A DNA stretch of 64,000 bases from Clostridium tyrobutyricum DSM 2637 = ATCC 25755 = JCM 11008 (GCF_000359585.1 NZ_APMH01000003.1:1-64000), one strand, 5' to 3'. Positions 46,169-55,821 are shown, counted from the stretch's first letter. The notes: generated by a model from the sequence alone, not told the origin. A program made the numbers and translations.

Positions 46169-47443
46169 GTGAACATCTTTAAGGAAATAATTCATAATGC
46201 CTCTCGTATTTTAACTTATGGCGTTTACATAATATCATTATATTATTTATGTATATCTTTTTTTGGATTGTGGAAAAAGAAGGATGATAAAGAAGTTAAA
46301 GCAAAATTTAGTTTTGCACTTATTGTAGCTGCTCATAATGAGGAAATCGTAATCGATGGTATTGTAGAAAGCTTAAAGGCGCTTGATTATCCAAAAGAAT
46401 TATATGATATTTTTGTAGTTGCGGATAATTGTACGGATAAGACTGCAAAAAAGGCAAGAGAAAAAGGTGCCATTGTATATGAGAGATTTAATAAAGATAA
46501 AAAAGGTAAAGGATATGCCTTGGAATGGATGTTTAACAAGTTATTTAAAATGAGAAAAAAATATTCCTCAGTTGCCATATTTGATGCAGATAATTTAGTA
46601 CATAAGGATTTTCTAAAAGAAATGAATAAAAAATTATGTGAAGGATATAAAGTTGTACAGGGTTATTTGGATAGTAAGAATCCTCAGGATACGTGGATTA
46701 CAGGTAGTTATTCTATTGCATTTTGGACTAATAATAGAATGTTTCAACTTGCCAAGAGTAATTTGGGACTATCTACCCAACTTGGAGGAACGGGATTTTG
46801 TATAGAGACAAATATGTTAAAAAAGCTAGGGTGGGGAGCTACTTGTCTTACAGAGGATCTAGAATTTACCTGTAAGCTTATACTTCATGGTTATAAAATA
46901 GGATGGGCACATAAGGCTATAGTATATGATGAAAAACCCCTTACATTAAGGCAATCATGGAGACAGAGAAAAAGATGGATGCAAGGATTTACTGATGTAG
47001 CAAGCAGATATTTTTTTAAATTATTGAAAAAAGGTGTAACAAGTTTTAGTTTTATACCTTTTGATTGTGCCTTATATAGTATTCAACCTATAGTTACAGT
47101 TTTGATAGGTATTTCAGCTATAAGTGGGTTAGTACAACACTTTATGGTTACGTATAATGTAATATCGAATTTTAATACTGTAGTGTATTCTATAAACATA
47201 AGCCTATTTACTATTTTAACCATAGTTGCTTCTATATTTCAATATGCATATACTCCTTTTGTATTAATTTTGGAAGAAAAATTAAGCTTTAAAATATTCC
47301 TATATTACATAATATATCCATTGTATGTATTATCATGGTTTCCAATTTCAATTCAGGGTATTTTGAATAAAAATAACAAGGAATGGAGTCATACAGTGCA
47401 TACTAGAAGTGTAAAAATGAAGGATCTTAAAAAAGCTAATTAA
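46169..47443 (+). CDS. Membrane glycosyltransferase, family 2
   Basis: 424 residues. An N-terminal membrane segment (about 13-35), a GT2 catalytic domain with LIVAAHNEE, VVADNCTD, FDADN (DxD), TEDLEF and QRKRWMQG (QxxRW, about 270), then about four C-terminal membrane segments. The pattern is that of processive synthases such as poly-N-acetylglucosamine or cellulose-like synthases. The polymer made is unknown. GTG 46169 follows AAGGGGGA. It lies alone between pilT and ftsA, with its own terminator. Confidence 0.87.
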   Translation: MNIFKEIIHNASRILTYGVYIISLYYLCISFFGLWKKKDDKEVKAKFSFALIVAAHNEEIVIDGIVESLKALDYPKELYDIFVVADNCTDKTAKKAREKGAIVYERFNKDKKGKGYALEWMFNKLFKMRKKYSSVAIFDADNLVHKDFLKEMNKKLCEGYKVVQGYLDSKNPQDTWITGSYSIAFWTNNRMFQLAKSNLGLSTQLGGTGFCIETNMLKKLGWGATCLTEDLEFTCKLILHGYKIGWAHKAIVYDEKPLTLRQSWRQRKRWMQGFTDVASRYFFKLLKKGVTSFSFIPFDCALYSIQPIVTVLIGISAISGLVQHFMVTYNVISNFNTVVYSINISLFTILTIVASIFQYAYTPFVLILEEKLSFKIFLYYIIYPLYVLSWFPISIQGILNKNNKEWSHTVHTRSVKMKDLKKAN

Positions 47444-47460
47444 GATTTAAGTGGATTTTA

Positions 47461-47486
47461 GGAAAAGGTCTTAACCTTTTCCTTTT
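47461..47486 (+). terminator. Terminator of the GT2 gene
   Basis: GGAAAAGGT (47461-47469), loop CTTA, ACCTTTTCC (47474-47482), then TTTT. Confidence 0.88.
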
Positions 47487-47523
47487 ACTATATATTGAAT
47501 AATGTGCTTTGATTATATTTTAG

Positions 47524-47546
47524 ATTTTATCAAAATATGATAAAAT
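47524..47546 (+). promoter_or_regulatory. Inverted repeat overlapping the ftsAZ promoter -10
   Basis: ATTTTATCA (47524-47532), 5-nt AAATA, TGATAAAAT (47538-47546). The right arm doubles as an extended -10 (TG-A-TAAAAT). A protein bound here would block the ftsA promoter. Confidence 0.45.
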
Positions 47547-47617
47547 AATAAGAGGAAATTCTAATTCTTTGTTGAATATATATGTTTGATGGTTCTCTTA
47601 CAGGGGGTAAATATTTG

Positions 47618-48892
47618 ATGAGCGATTATATAATAGGAATAGATATTGGATCATTTAATATATGTGCAGCTGCAGGCAAATTAGATAAATACGGTAAAAT
47701 GCAAATAATGGGAATTACATCTTCTGAGTGTAACGGAGTGAAAAAGGGAGTAGTAGTAGATATAGATAGTACTTCTGAGTCCATAAAAAAGTGTATATAT
47801 GAATTAGAAAGAATGATAGATATAAAAATACAGGGAGCCTATATTGCACTTCCAGGTGGGTTAAGTGAACTTATGCAAAGTAAGGGCATAGTTGCTGTAT
47901 CGTCAGAGGATGGAGAAGTAACGGAAAATGATGTAAAAAGAGTTTTAAAAGCAGCAAAAATTATCACAATTCCAAGCGATAAAGAGGTAATAGGGGTAAT
48001 AGCACAACAATATATAATTGATGGTTATGATAAGATAAAAGATCCTATAGGTATGAGTGGCGTTAGGTTGGAAGTTGATGCACAAGTAATTTTGGCACAA
48101 TCCACTATAGTGAATAATCTTTTTAAAAGTGTAAATAAAGCAGGAATTAAAGTAATGGGATTAGTTTTTGAACCTATGGCCATATCAAAGGTTGTATTAA
48201 AAGAAGAAGAGATTCAAAGAGGAGTTATACTTGTAGATATGGGTGCAGATTCGGTAAATATTTATGATTATGAAGGAGGAAAAATAAACGATATAAATAC
48301 AATAGGATTAGGAGGAAATACTATAACAAATGATATTTCCGTATGCTTAAAGGTTCCAATATCTTGTGCAGAAAAACTAAAGAAAAAGTATGGGGCTGTT
48401 GGATATTTTAATAAAGACAAGTCGTCGAAAATAGAAGTCAACAGCGGATATAATGGTAAAACTCATATAGACTATAATATTCTTGTTGAAGTGATAGAAG
48501 CAAGGGTAGAAGAACTGTTGCTTATGATAAATAACAAGTTAAAATTTCTTAAAAATTATGAAAACATATCAGAAATAGTTATAGTTGGTGGTGGAATATC
48601 TCAAATAAAAGGTATAGAAGAATTTAGTAGAAAAATATTAGAGAAACCAGTTAGAATTGGTAGTCCAAATTATATAGGAGCATCTAGTCCAATATATGCT
48701 GTAGTTGCAGGTATTGTTGAAGATGCAGCTAGTTCAATGAAAGTTAAACATGAAAATAAGATTAATGAATATGAAGATAATAACAAGAAAAGCTATGAAA
48801 ATTGGACAGAAGCAAGTACTAGGGAAAAAGAAAATTATGAAAATAGTGGGTTTGTATCAAAAATAAAAGAATTTTTTACAGACTTTTTCTAA
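47618..48892 (+). CDS. ftsA: Cell division protein FtsA
   Basis: 424 residues. Actin-fold motifs are [15 protein letters not shown] (phosphate 1), [14 protein letters not shown] (phosphate 2, about 204) and [13 protein letters not shown] (adenosine, about 324). The SHS2/1C domain lies at about 80-165, with [19 protein letters not shown]. The C-terminal amphipathic helix [11 protein letters not shown] is the membrane anchor that tethers FtsZ. ATG 47618 lies 10 nt from GGGGG (47603-47607); the longer start at 47582 has no site. In operon with ftsZ, 16 nt apart. Confidence 0.93.
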   Translation: MSDYIIGIDIGSFNICAAAGKLDKYGKMQIMGITSSECNGVKKGVVVDIDSTSESIKKCIYELERMIDIKIQGAYIALPGGLSELMQSKGIVAVSSEDGEVTENDVKRVLKAAKIITIPSDKEVIGVIAQQYIIDGYDKIKDPIGMSGVRLEVDAQVILAQSTIVNNLFKSVNKAGIKVMGLVFEPMAISKVVLKEEEIQRGVILVDMGADSVNIYDYEGGKINDINTIGLGGNTITNDISVCLKVPISCAEKLKKKYGAVGYFNKDKSSKIEVNSGYNGKTHIDYNILVEVIEARVEELLLMINNKLKFLKNYENISEIVIVGGGISQIKGIEEFSRKILEKPVRIGSPNYIGASSPIYAVVAGIVEDAASSMKVKHENKINEYEDNNKKSYENWTEASTREKENYENSGFVSKIKEFFTDFF

Positions 48893-48908
48893 TAGGGAGG
48901 GTATTATT

Positions 48909-50042
48909 GTGCTAGATTTTGATGTTGATGTTCAACAATTTGCTCAAATAAAAGTAATAGGTTGTGGAGGCGGTGGAAACAACGCTGTAAACAGGATGAT
49001 AACAGAGGGGCTGAAGAATGTAGAATTTATAGCTATAAATACAGATAAGCAGGCGTTAATGCTTTCACAAGCTTCTCAGAAAATACAGATAGGAGAAAAG
49101 CTTACTAAGGGTCTTGGAGCCGGGGCAAATCCTGAAATAGGACAAAAGGCTGCAGATGAGAGTAAGGATGAAATATCCCAGGCTATAAAAGGAGCAGATA
49201 TGGTTTTTATAACTGCAGGTATGGGAGGAGGAACCGGTACTGGAGCTGCCCCTGTAATTGCTGAAACAGCTAAATCTATGGGCATACTTACAGTAGGTGT
49301 AGTTACAAAACCGTTTCCTTTTGAAGGAAGAAAAAGGATGATACATGCCGAAGAAGGAATAAATAACTTAAAGGATAGAGTAGATACTTTAGTTACTATT
49401 CCAAATGAAAGATTATTGTCTATAGTTGATAAAAAAACTACATTAATGGAGTCATTTAAATTTGCAGATGACGTATTAAAACAAGGTGTACAAGGTATAT
49501 CAGATCTTATAACTATTCCTGGACTTGTAAACTTGGATTTTGCAGATGTTAGGACAATTATGATAGACAAAGGACTTGCTCACATGGGCGTAGGAAGAGG
49601 AAATGGCGATAATAGAGCTCAAGATGCTGCTAAGCAGGCCATATCCAGTCCTCTTCTTGAGACTTCAATAGTAGGAGCTACAGGAGTACTTTTAAACATA
49701 ACAGGTGGTGCTGATCTGGGATTGCTTGAAATAAATGAGGCTGCAGAAATTGTACAAGATGCTGCAGATCCAGATGCTAATATTATATTTGGTGCAGTTA
49801 TAGATGAAGACATAAAGGATGAAATAAGAATTACAGTGATAGCTACTGGGTTTGAAGAAGATAGAATTAAATCAAAAGCCAATGATAATTTAAAACAGGA
49901 TTTAAATAGAAATAAATTTGAGAATAGATTAGATAATGATCGTATTAATAATAAAAACGAGGCAGCTGCCACATCTGAATATAGAGATCTTGATAATGAA
50001 GATCTTGAAATACCGGCATTTCTGAGAAGACAGAGAAAATAA
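48909..50042 (+). CDS. ftsZ: Cell division protein FtsZ
   Basis: 377 residues. Tubulin-like GTPase with [28 protein letters not shown] and the signature [11 protein letters not shown] (about 104-114), and the T7 loop region [11 protein letters not shown] (about 205). The C-terminal conserved peptide reads [12 protein letters not shown], which binds FtsA. It polymerises into the Z-ring. GTG 48909 after GGGAGGG. Confidence 0.98.
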   Translation: MLDFDVDVQQFAQIKVIGCGGGGNNAVNRMITEGLKNVEFIAINTDKQALMLSQASQKIQIGEKLTKGLGAGANPEIGQKAADESKDEISQAIKGADMVFITAGMGGGTGTGAAPVIAETAKSMGILTVGVVTKPFPFEGRKRMIHAEEGINNLKDRVDTLVTIPNERLLSIVDKKTTLMESFKFADDVLKQGVQGISDLITIPGLVNLDFADVRTIMIDKGLAHMGVGRGNGDNRAQDAAKQAISSPLLETSIVGATGVLLNITGGADLGLLEINEAAEIVQDAADPDANIIFGAVIDEDIKDEIRITVIATGFEEDRIKSKANDNLKQDLNRNKFENRLDNDRINNKNEAAATSEYRDLDNEDLEIPAFLRRQRK

Positions 50043-50043
50043 C

Positions 50044-50084
50044 AAAAAGCATGTATAGTGTAATAAACTGTACATGCTTTTTTT
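50044..50084 (+). terminator. Terminator of ftsAZ
   Basis: AAAAAGCATGTA (50044-50055) pairs with TACATGCTTTTT (50071-50082), inner AGT/ACT, followed by further T. Confidence 0.88.
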
Positions 50085-50244
50085 ATTTGTCCATTTCTTA
50101 TCTACCTTTCGCATAAATTTAAATACTATGGCATATTATAGAAAATAAAAATATTGTATATGATTATAAAATGACAAAATTTTGAAGATAATAAGTATAT
50201 AATAAAAATAAATATTGGAAAGGATATAGGGGAGATGGTTTATA

Positions 50245-51030
50245 TTGATTGTATTTCTTGATGTCTTAATTTTTATAAATATGGTGGTAAATTTTTTCCT
50301 GATGTATATAACAGCTAAAACTCTTAGGGTAAAAACTAAATTAAGATACATGTTCTTATCATCTTTTTTAGGTGCAGTTTATGTCATAACAATAATTTAT
50401 CCACGTTTTGCAATGTTTTCTAGTCTGTTTTTTAAAATATTAATAGCATTTATATTAATATTAATAACCTTTAGAAATAAGAAAATTATTTTTAATTTTA
50501 AGGCTTTTTGCATATTTATAATGTATTCTATGCTTTTAGCTGGAATATGTATGTTCATCCAGTACAATACTAGTACATATAATTTATACGATTTTTCTTA
50601 TAAATGGCTCTTAGGCTCTATTATGATTGTGTATATTTTAATTGATAGATTAGTTATATACATAAGAGATAGAAAAACGCTGACTACCTTGATTTTTAAT
50701 ATTGATATCATATTGAACAATGGCAGTAAAAAGGTGAAAGCGTTTTTAGATACAGGAAATGAATTAAAAGAGCCTGCTACCAATCTTCCGGTAATAATAG
50801 TTGAAAAATCAGTATTTTATAATACTAATATTGAAAATTATGATAAATTCTATATACCATACAGGGTTGTGAATGGAAAGCGAGGTAAATTAACTGGATT
50901 TAGACCAAAGGCAGTTAAAATAGATTTAGGGAGAGATACAGAGATAAGAGAAGCTATAATTGCATTTTGCGAGGACAAGCTAAGTGAATTCAGTGATTAC
51001 CATGCATTATTACCTAGAGGAGTAATTTAG
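50245..51030 (+). CDS. spoIIGA: Sigma-E processing peptidase SpoIIGA
   Basis: 261 residues. Five N-terminal membrane segments (within about 1-145) precede an aspartic protease domain with the catalytic Asp in FLDTGNELKEP (about 170) and conserved IPYRVVNGKRGKLTGFRPK (about 212). It cleaves pro-SigE at the sporulation septum after a signal from SpoIIR. The next gene is its substrate. TTG 50245 follows AGGGGAG. The promoter region 50086-50244 should be Spo0A-controlled, but no clean 0A box (TGTCGAA) was seen. Confidence 0.92.
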   Translation: MIVFLDVLIFINMVVNFFLMYITAKTLRVKTKLRYMFLSSFLGAVYVITIIYPRFAMFSSLFFKILIAFILILITFRNKKIIFNFKAFCIFIMYSMLLAGICMFIQYNTSTYNLYDFSYKWLLGSIMIVYILIDRLVIYIRDRKTLTTLIFNIDIILNNGSKKVKAFLDTGNELKEPATNLPVIIVEKSVFYNTNIENYDKFYIPYRVVNGKRGKLTGFRPKAVKIDLGRDTEIREAIIAFCEDKLSEFSDYHALLPRGVI

Positions 51031-51105
51031 TAATAACTATTTGACAAAAAATAAGTTTGGACATTAGATATAGAATTAAAAACTATGATTAATTGGAGGA
51101 AAATT

Positions 51106-51813
51106 ATGATTAAGCTAACTGTATTATTAAACAGGTGCATGTTAAAATTTAAAATTTTTGTAAAAAATTTATACTACATAGGAGGAAGCGAAGTACTTCC
51201 TCCACCACTTAGTAAAGAGGAAGAACAGGATTTGGTACTTAAATTGGTATCAGGAGATGAAAAAGTAAGATCCACATTAATTGAAAGAAATTTAAGACTA
51301 GTTGTTTATATAGCAAGGAAATTCGAAAATACTGGAGTCAATGTAGAAGATTTGATATCAGTGGGTACAATAGGATTAATAAAAGCAGTAAATACTTTTG
51401 ATCCCAACAAAAAAATTAAATTGGCAACATATGCATCCAGATGTATAGAAAATGAAATATTGATGTATTTAAGAAGAAATAATAAAGTAAAAGCTGAAAT
51501 ATCTTTTTATGAGCCATTGAATGTAGATTGGGATGGAAATGAATTATTACTGTCTGATATACTTGGCACAGATAATGATATAGTTTATGATTTGATAGAA
51601 GATGAAGTAGACAAACAACTGTTAGTTATGGCAATGCAAAAATTAAATGAAAGAGAAAAGAAAATAGTTAATCTGAGATTTGGATTAAATGGGTATACTG
51701 AAAGAACTCAGAAGCAAGTAGCAGATATGCTTGGTATATCTCAGTCGTATATATCCAGATTAGAAAAGAGAATAATAAAAAGACTAAAAAAAGAAATAAA
51801 TAAAATGTTATGA
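51106..51813 (+). CDS. sigE: RNA polymerase sporulation sigma factor SigE (pro-form)
   Basis: 235 residues. The N-terminal pro-sequence (about 1-27, hydrophobic and basic) is followed by [14 protein letters not shown], the usual cleavage neighbourhood. Region 2 has [14 protein letters not shown] and [18 protein letters not shown]; region 4 has [12 protein letters not shown] and [20 protein letters not shown]. Early mother-cell sigma factor; activates spoIIM and sigK classes. ATG 51106 is 8 nt past GGAGGA, preferred over 51085. Confidence 0.95.
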   Translation: MIKLTVLLNRCMLKFKIFVKNLYYIGGSEVLPPPLSKEEEQDLVLKLVSGDEKVRSTLIERNLRLVVYIARKFENTGVNVEDLISVGTIGLIKAVNTFDPNKKIKLATYASRCIENEILMYLRRNNKVKAEISFYEPLNVDWDGNELLLSDILGTDNDIVYDLIEDEVDKQLLVMAMQKLNEREKKIVNLRFGLNGYTERTQKQVADMLGISQSYISRLEKRIIKRLKKEINKML

Positions 51814-51831
51814 GCATGTCTTTAGTATAAA

Positions 51832-51866
51832 ATATAGCATCTTAGTAAATACTTAAAATGCTATAT
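51832..51866 (+). repeat. Hairpin between sigE and sigG
   Basis: ATATAGCAT (51832-51840) pairs with ATGCTATAT (51858-51866), 17-nt loop, no T-run. It may modulate read-through from sigE into sigG. Confidence 0.5.
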
Positions 51867-51886
51867 ATTCTAAAGGGGCTGATTGC

Positions 51887-52660
51887 ATGATAATTAACAA
51901 GGTTGAAATTTGTGGCGTAAATACTTCAAAATTGCCAGTTCTAAAGGAAAAAGAGATGAAGGAACTTCTTATTAAGACAAGAAATGGAGATCTTAAAGCT
52001 AGAGAAAAATTTATAAAGGGAAATTTAAGACTTATCTTAAGTGTAATACAGAGATTTAACAATAGAGGTGAAAATGCAGATGACCTATTTCAGGTCGGAT
52101 GTGTTGGTCTTATAAAAGCAATAGATAATTTTGATTTAAGTCAAAATGTAAAATTTTCTACTTATGCAGTTCCTATGATAATAGGTGAAATAAGAAGATA
52201 TCTAAGAGATAACAATTCAATAAGAGTAAGTAGATCACTTAGAGATATAGCTTATAAGGCACTTCAAGCTAGAGATAAGCTTATAAAAGAGAATAATAAA
52301 GAACCTACTATATCACAAATATCCAAGGAATTGAATATGCCAAGGGAAGAAGTAGTATTTGCATTGGATGCAATTCAAGATCCAGTATCATTATTTGAAC
52401 CCATATATAGAGATGGAGGAGATGCCATATATGTTATGGACCAAATAAGTGATACTAAGAATGTTGATGAAAATTGGCTTGAAGATATATCTATAAAAGA
52501 GGCAATGAAGAAGTTAAATGATAGGGAAAAACTTATATTGAATTTGCGTTTCTTCGATGGTAGGACGCAGATGGAAGTAGCAGATGAAATAGGAATATCT
52601 CAAGCTCAAGTATCCAGATTAGAAAAGACGGCATTGAGGCATATGAAAAAATATATATAA
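51887..52660 (+). CDS. sigG: RNA polymerase sporulation sigma factor SigG
   Basis: 257 residues, normal SigG length. The N-terminal VEICGVNTSKLPVLKEKEM is the SigG-specific anti-sigma contact region; region 2 is FIKGNLRLILSVIQRF and DLFQVGCVGLIKAIDNFD; region 3 and 4 follow, with DREKLILNLRFFDGRTQMEVADEIGISQAQVSRLEK (in part). It drives late forespore transcription. The gene follows spoIIGA-sigE as in Bacillus. GGGGCTGATTGC precedes ATG 51887, a moderate ribosome binding site. Confidence 0.96.
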   Translation: MIINKVEICGVNTSKLPVLKEKEMKELLIKTRNGDLKAREKFIKGNLRLILSVIQRFNNRGENADDLFQVGCVGLIKAIDNFDLSQNVKFSTYAVPMIIGEIRRYLRDNNSIRVSRSLRDIAYKALQARDKLIKENNKEPTISQISKELNMPREEVVFALDAIQDPVSLFEPIYRDGGDAIYVMDQISDTKNVDENWLEDISIKEAMKKLNDREKLILNLRFFDGRTQMEVADEIGISQAQVSRLEKTALRHMKKYI

Positions 52661-52703
52661 TATATTTATATTGTAAGTAATATTAATGGGGGTTACATAT
52701 AAT

Positions 52704-52994
52704 ATGGAGAATAATGAAAATAATATGGAAGAAGAGAATGTTTCATTATATTCATTGGCAAGTTTAATGGCCATGGAGATTATAGACATAAATACGGGAG
52801 CAAAACTAGGATTTATAAAAGACTTAAAGATAGATTGTGATGAAAATAGAATTATTTCTATAATATTGCCTTCACAGACATCTAAAATTAGTTTGTTTGG
52901 AAAAAGTGAAGACATAGAGATAGCTTGGGAGAATGTAAACAAGATAGGTATAGATGTACTTCTTGTAGATGGAAAAGATATTGTAAATGATTAA
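52704..52994 (+). CDS. YlmC/YmxH family sporulation protein, PRC-barrel
   Basis: 96 residues. LASLMAMEIIDINTGAKLGFIKDLKIDCDENRIISIILP is the PRC-barrel pattern (in part) shared with YlmC/YmxH, small proteins of sporulating Firmicutes. Function is not established. ATG 52704 lies about 11 nt beyond GGGGG (52688-52692); an in-frame ATG at 52686 overlaps it. It lies between sigG and nrdR and ends in a strong terminator. Confidence 0.8.
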   Translation: MENNENNMEEENVSLYSLASLMAMEIIDINTGAKLGFIKDLKIDCDENRIISIILPSQTSKISLFGKSEDIEIAWENVNKIGIDVLLVDGKDIVND

Positions 52995-53044
52995 AGAATA
53001 AGCACAAGGATAATATTATTATTCTCCTTGTGCTTATTCTTTTT
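52993..53044 (+). terminator. Terminator after ylmC-like gene
   Basis: 18-bp perfect stem (52993-53010 with 53025-53042; arm AAAGAATAAGCACAAGGA), 14-nt loop, then T-run. The left arm overlaps the stop codon. Confidence 0.92.
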
Positions 53045-53137
53045 AATATATAAAAATGTTTTAATTTGCTATATGATGAAATTAATAAGAAAAAAGTGTA
53101 TAATATATATAATTATAAAAGAAGGACGTGAAGAGAA

Positions 53138-53593
53138 GTGAAATGCCCTTATTGTGGTTATACAGATAGTAAAGTTATTGACTCAAGATCTACTGAGGAC
53201 AGTAGAGCCATTAGAAGAAGAAGAGAATGTCTCGGCTGTAAAAAGAGATATACCACATATGAAAAAATTGAAGACTTGCCTATATTAGTTATAAAGAAAA
53301 ATATGGATAGAGAATACTTTGACAGAAATAAAATATTAAATGGTCTTATAAAAGCATGTCAGAAAAGACCTGTTTCCAGAAAACAACTTGAGGGTATAGC
53401 AGATGACATTGAGAAAAAGATAAACAATAAAATGATAACCGAAATAAGTTCAACAGATATTGGAGAATTGGTCATGAGAAGTCTTAAGGAAATAGATGAG
53501 GTTTCATATGTAAGATTTGCATCTGTATATAGGCAATTTAAAGATATAAATACTTTTATGGAGGAGATAAGGAAGCTTATTTCAAAAGAATAA
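53138..53593 (+). CDS. nrdR: Transcriptional repressor NrdR
   Basis: 151 residues. The N-terminal zinc ribbon CPYCGY...CLGCKKRYTTYE is followed by the ATP-cone domain with ITxxDI-like STDIGELVMRSLKEIDEVSYVRFASVYRQF (in part). NrdR senses ATP/dATP and represses ribonucleotide reductase genes; none is nearby, so it acts in trans. GTG 53138 with a weak GAAG site upstream. Monocistronic. Confidence 0.97.
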   Translation: MKCPYCGYTDSKVIDSRSTEDSRAIRRRRECLGCKKRYTTYEKIEDLPILVIKKNMDREYFDRNKILNGLIKACQKRPVSRKQLEGIADDIEKKINNKMITEISSTDIGELVMRSLKEIDEVSYVRFASVYRQFKDINTFMEEIRKLISKE

Positions 53594-53657
53594 AATATAT
53601 ATAGGTGGATTTTTAATTATAATTTAACATAAACTAAACAATTTCTTTGTGATTAGT

Positions 53658-53741
53658 TGGTATAATAAAATTAATCCATTTTTATAATTAAAGGATAAGT
53701 ATTGACAACTACTAGTTGCGGTTGTTGATACTTATTTTTTT
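53658..53741 (+). ncRNA. Candidate small RNA with own promoter and terminator
   Basis: An extended -10 TGG-TATAAT (53658-53666) is followed about 30 nt later by a 15-bp hairpin: ATAAGTATTGACAAC (53695-53709) with GTTGTTGATACTTAT (53721-53735, two G-U pairs), then seven T to 53741. The predicted RNA is about 70 nt (from about 53673) with no ORF. Alternatively it is only the nrdR terminator with a chance promoter-like box. Confidence 0.45.
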
Positions 53742-53877
53742 CAAATTAAATAAAAATATTTTGTCTGTATTTATGCAAATTTAACATAAATACAATTTTA
53801 TTTTAATACTAGAAACTTAAAATAAAATATATAAGATAAATAAGGGTCATATATTAAAATCAAAAGGGGAAATAAAA
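53742..53877 (+). promoter_or_regulatory. Upstream region of the 93-residue ORF with inverted repeat
   Basis: A 9-9-9 inverted repeat GTATTTATG (53767-53775) / CATAAATAC (53785-53793) is the only structured feature. A repressor site is possible. The rest is AT-rich sequence with no gene; AAGGGGAAA at about 53866 is the ribosome binding site. Confidence 0.4.
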
Positions 53878-54159
53878 ATGGACAGTAAATTAGCTACATG
53901 TAAAATAATAACTGATTTAAAAAATTTTAATATATTAATTGACTTTTTTATTGAAAATATACCATCTGAAATTGAAAAGTATAACTACATTAAGATAGTT
54001 AGTTCTTTTATTACTAATAACATACTTAGTTTTGATATCATATATTCCTGTTCAGATAAGATTATAAAAAGTATATTTGAAAATGTATTTAAAAATATAG
54101 TGAAACGAATAATATGCGATTCACCAGAATTTACAATTGAGATTCAAAATATCAGCTAG
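53878..54159 (+). CDS. Hypothetical protein, 93 residues
   Basis: Small Ile/Phe/Lys/Asn-rich protein with predicted helices, no signal peptide and no motif I recognise. AAGGGGAAATAAAA precedes the ATG, a good ribosome binding site, so expression is plausible. It has its own upstream inverted repeat and its own terminator, and lies beside the decayed EAL/GGDEF gene. Codon use looks typical of its neighbours. No function is proposed. Confidence 0.6.
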   Translation: MDSKLATCKIITDLKNFNILIDFFIENIPSEIEKYNYIKIVSSFITNNILSFDIIYSCSDKIIKSIFENVFKNIVKRIICDSPEFTIEIQNIS

Positions 54160-54196
54160 ATAAAATGCACTATTATTTTACCTAGCTGATATCTTT
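54149..54196 (+). terminator. Terminator of the 93-residue ORF
   Basis: ATATCAGCTAG (54149-54159) pairs with CTAGCTGATAT (54182-54192), continued inside by TAAAAT/ATTTTA across one mismatch, then CTTTTAG. It overlaps the stop codon. Confidence 0.7.
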
Positions 54197-54287
54197 TAGT
54201 TGTAATGGAAAAGGGTAGTTAATATATGGACTTAATAGGATTATTAATTATATTTAACAAATAATTATTAAGACAGTTGGTGTAGAA

Positions 54288-55776
54288 ATGAATCTAAAAT
54301 ATAAATATGAACTGGAAAAAATATTAAAAAGTGAAAGTATCAATACTGTATTTCAACCTATCATATCTCTTGAAAACGGCTCTGTTATAGGTTATGAAGC
54401 TTTAAGTAGAGGACCGGAAGATTCACCTTTGCATTTACCAGAGAATCTTTTCTCAACTGCGGAAGAATGTGATAGAATATGGGAACTTGAATTATTATGT
54501 AGAGAAAAAGCTATTGAAAGGGCAAAGATGATAGATAAAGATAAATTACTTTTTATAAATGTAGATCCTAAAATATTTAAGGATGAAAGATTTAGAAAGG
54601 GATTTACTAGGGAGTTCTTAAAAAAACATAGATATGGGAACAGGATATTCAGGACTCAAGACACTAATGGAGACAAAACCCCACTACATTAAAATAGATA
54701 TATCGTTTATAAGTGTAATAGATAAAGATGAATTTAAACAATAGCTTGTAAGGAATTTTGTGTCATTAGCACATTTTACAAATATGAAGATTATTGCAGA
54801 GGGAATTGAAACTGAAAAAGAGCTTCTAAAATTAATAAATCTTGGAGTTTCAACAGGTCAGGGATATTTACTTCAGAGACCATATAAAAAATTTCTTGAT
54901 ATATCTGAAGATATAAAGAAGAAGATAATCAAGTATAATAATATAAGGCAAAATCAACTCAAATCTGAAATAAGCTATATAGGTAATATTGTACAAAAAA
55001 ATCCAACATTTTCTTTAACAGCCTCTAACAAACAGGTGAAAAAATTTTTTGAATTTTCAAGTGTTACAGGTGTATGCATTGTAAAGGATAATTATGCAGC
55101 ATAATCTTGATTATATACTTGCTACTCAATATGGTAATTCCGTTTTTTTAAAACGTCCTGTATCATTGATTATGGATTCATCTCCATTAATATTCGATTA
55201 CTACAATACTATAAGTAATGTATCCAAAATTGCAATGTCAAGGGATTCTAAAAGAATATATGACTATGTTATAGTTACAAAAGAAAATAAATACTGTGGA
55301 ATTGTGACTATTAAAAATTTACTTGAGTATACTGTAAAATTTGAAAAAAATAATGCAAAAAATCTTAATCCTCTAACAGGACTTCCTGGAAATAAAATTA
55401 TAAACACAACTCTTAATAATATTTTGAACTGTGACAGTAACTTTTTTTGGTTTACGCTGATTTAAATAATTTTAAAGTAATAAAAATGAGTAAGGAATAT
55501 CAAAATGACGGAATCAAAATCAAATCCTATATAAAAAATTTTTATGTTCTTACTGATGATATAAATTCGTCACAGCAGCAAATTTCAAATGTAATTAGTG
55601 GTATTAATGATTCTGTTGGAAAATGTACAGATGCGGCAATAAATATACTTGACAATATGAATTTAATAGAACAGAAAAATGCAGATATATCTTTAGATAC
55701 TGTTGAAAATGCCAATAATGCAAAAAAACTTATTGACATAGTAGATCAATTTAAAGTTAAAATTAAAATTAAATAA
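54288..55776 (+). pseudogene. Decayed EAL-CBS-GGDEF cyclic-di-GMP protein gene
   Basis: Pieces in three frames form one former gene. Frame A (54288-54630): EAL N-terminus, FQPIISLENGSVIGYEALSRGP. Near 54630 a deletion and frameshift remove the ITE and DD motifs; the text resumes as GTGYSGLKTL. TAG at 54742-54744 interrupts before LVRNFVSLAHFTNMKIIAEGIE. A frameshift near 55095 separates the CBS-like part (HNLDYILATQYG). At about 55441 a T-run appears one base short: restoring a T would give FFLVYADLNNFK and continue GGDEF-like NPLTGLPGNK. The tail 55490-55776 does not fit GGDEF and faintly resembles a chemotaxis-receptor end. No intact catalytic site remains. Confidence 0.88.
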
Positions 55777-55783
55777 AAATATG

Positions 55784-55820
55784 AGGACAATAGCTTAACA
55801 ATAAGCTATTGTCCTTTATA
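55784..55820. terminator. Bidirectional terminator between the pseudogene and yibE/F gene
   Basis: AGGACAATAGCTTA (55784-55797), loop ACAA, TAAGCTATTGTCCT (55802-55815), flanked by TTTATA on the plus side and a T-rich stretch on the minus side. It separates convergent units. Confidence 0.85.
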
Positions 55821-55821
55821 G

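Noticed and set aside
49076-49570. Long minus-strand reading frame opposite ftsZ
   Set aside because: It is antisense to a certain gene, lacks a ribosome binding site and shows no protein family.
50086-50244. Spo0A boxes before spoIIGA
   Set aside because: Best match is TGACAAA, 5/7 to TGTCGAA, not convincing in AT-rich sequence.
54288-55104. Two or more separate short genes for EAL fragments
   Set aside because: Fragments line up as consecutive parts of one protein family across frameshifts and a stop, so they are one pseudogene.
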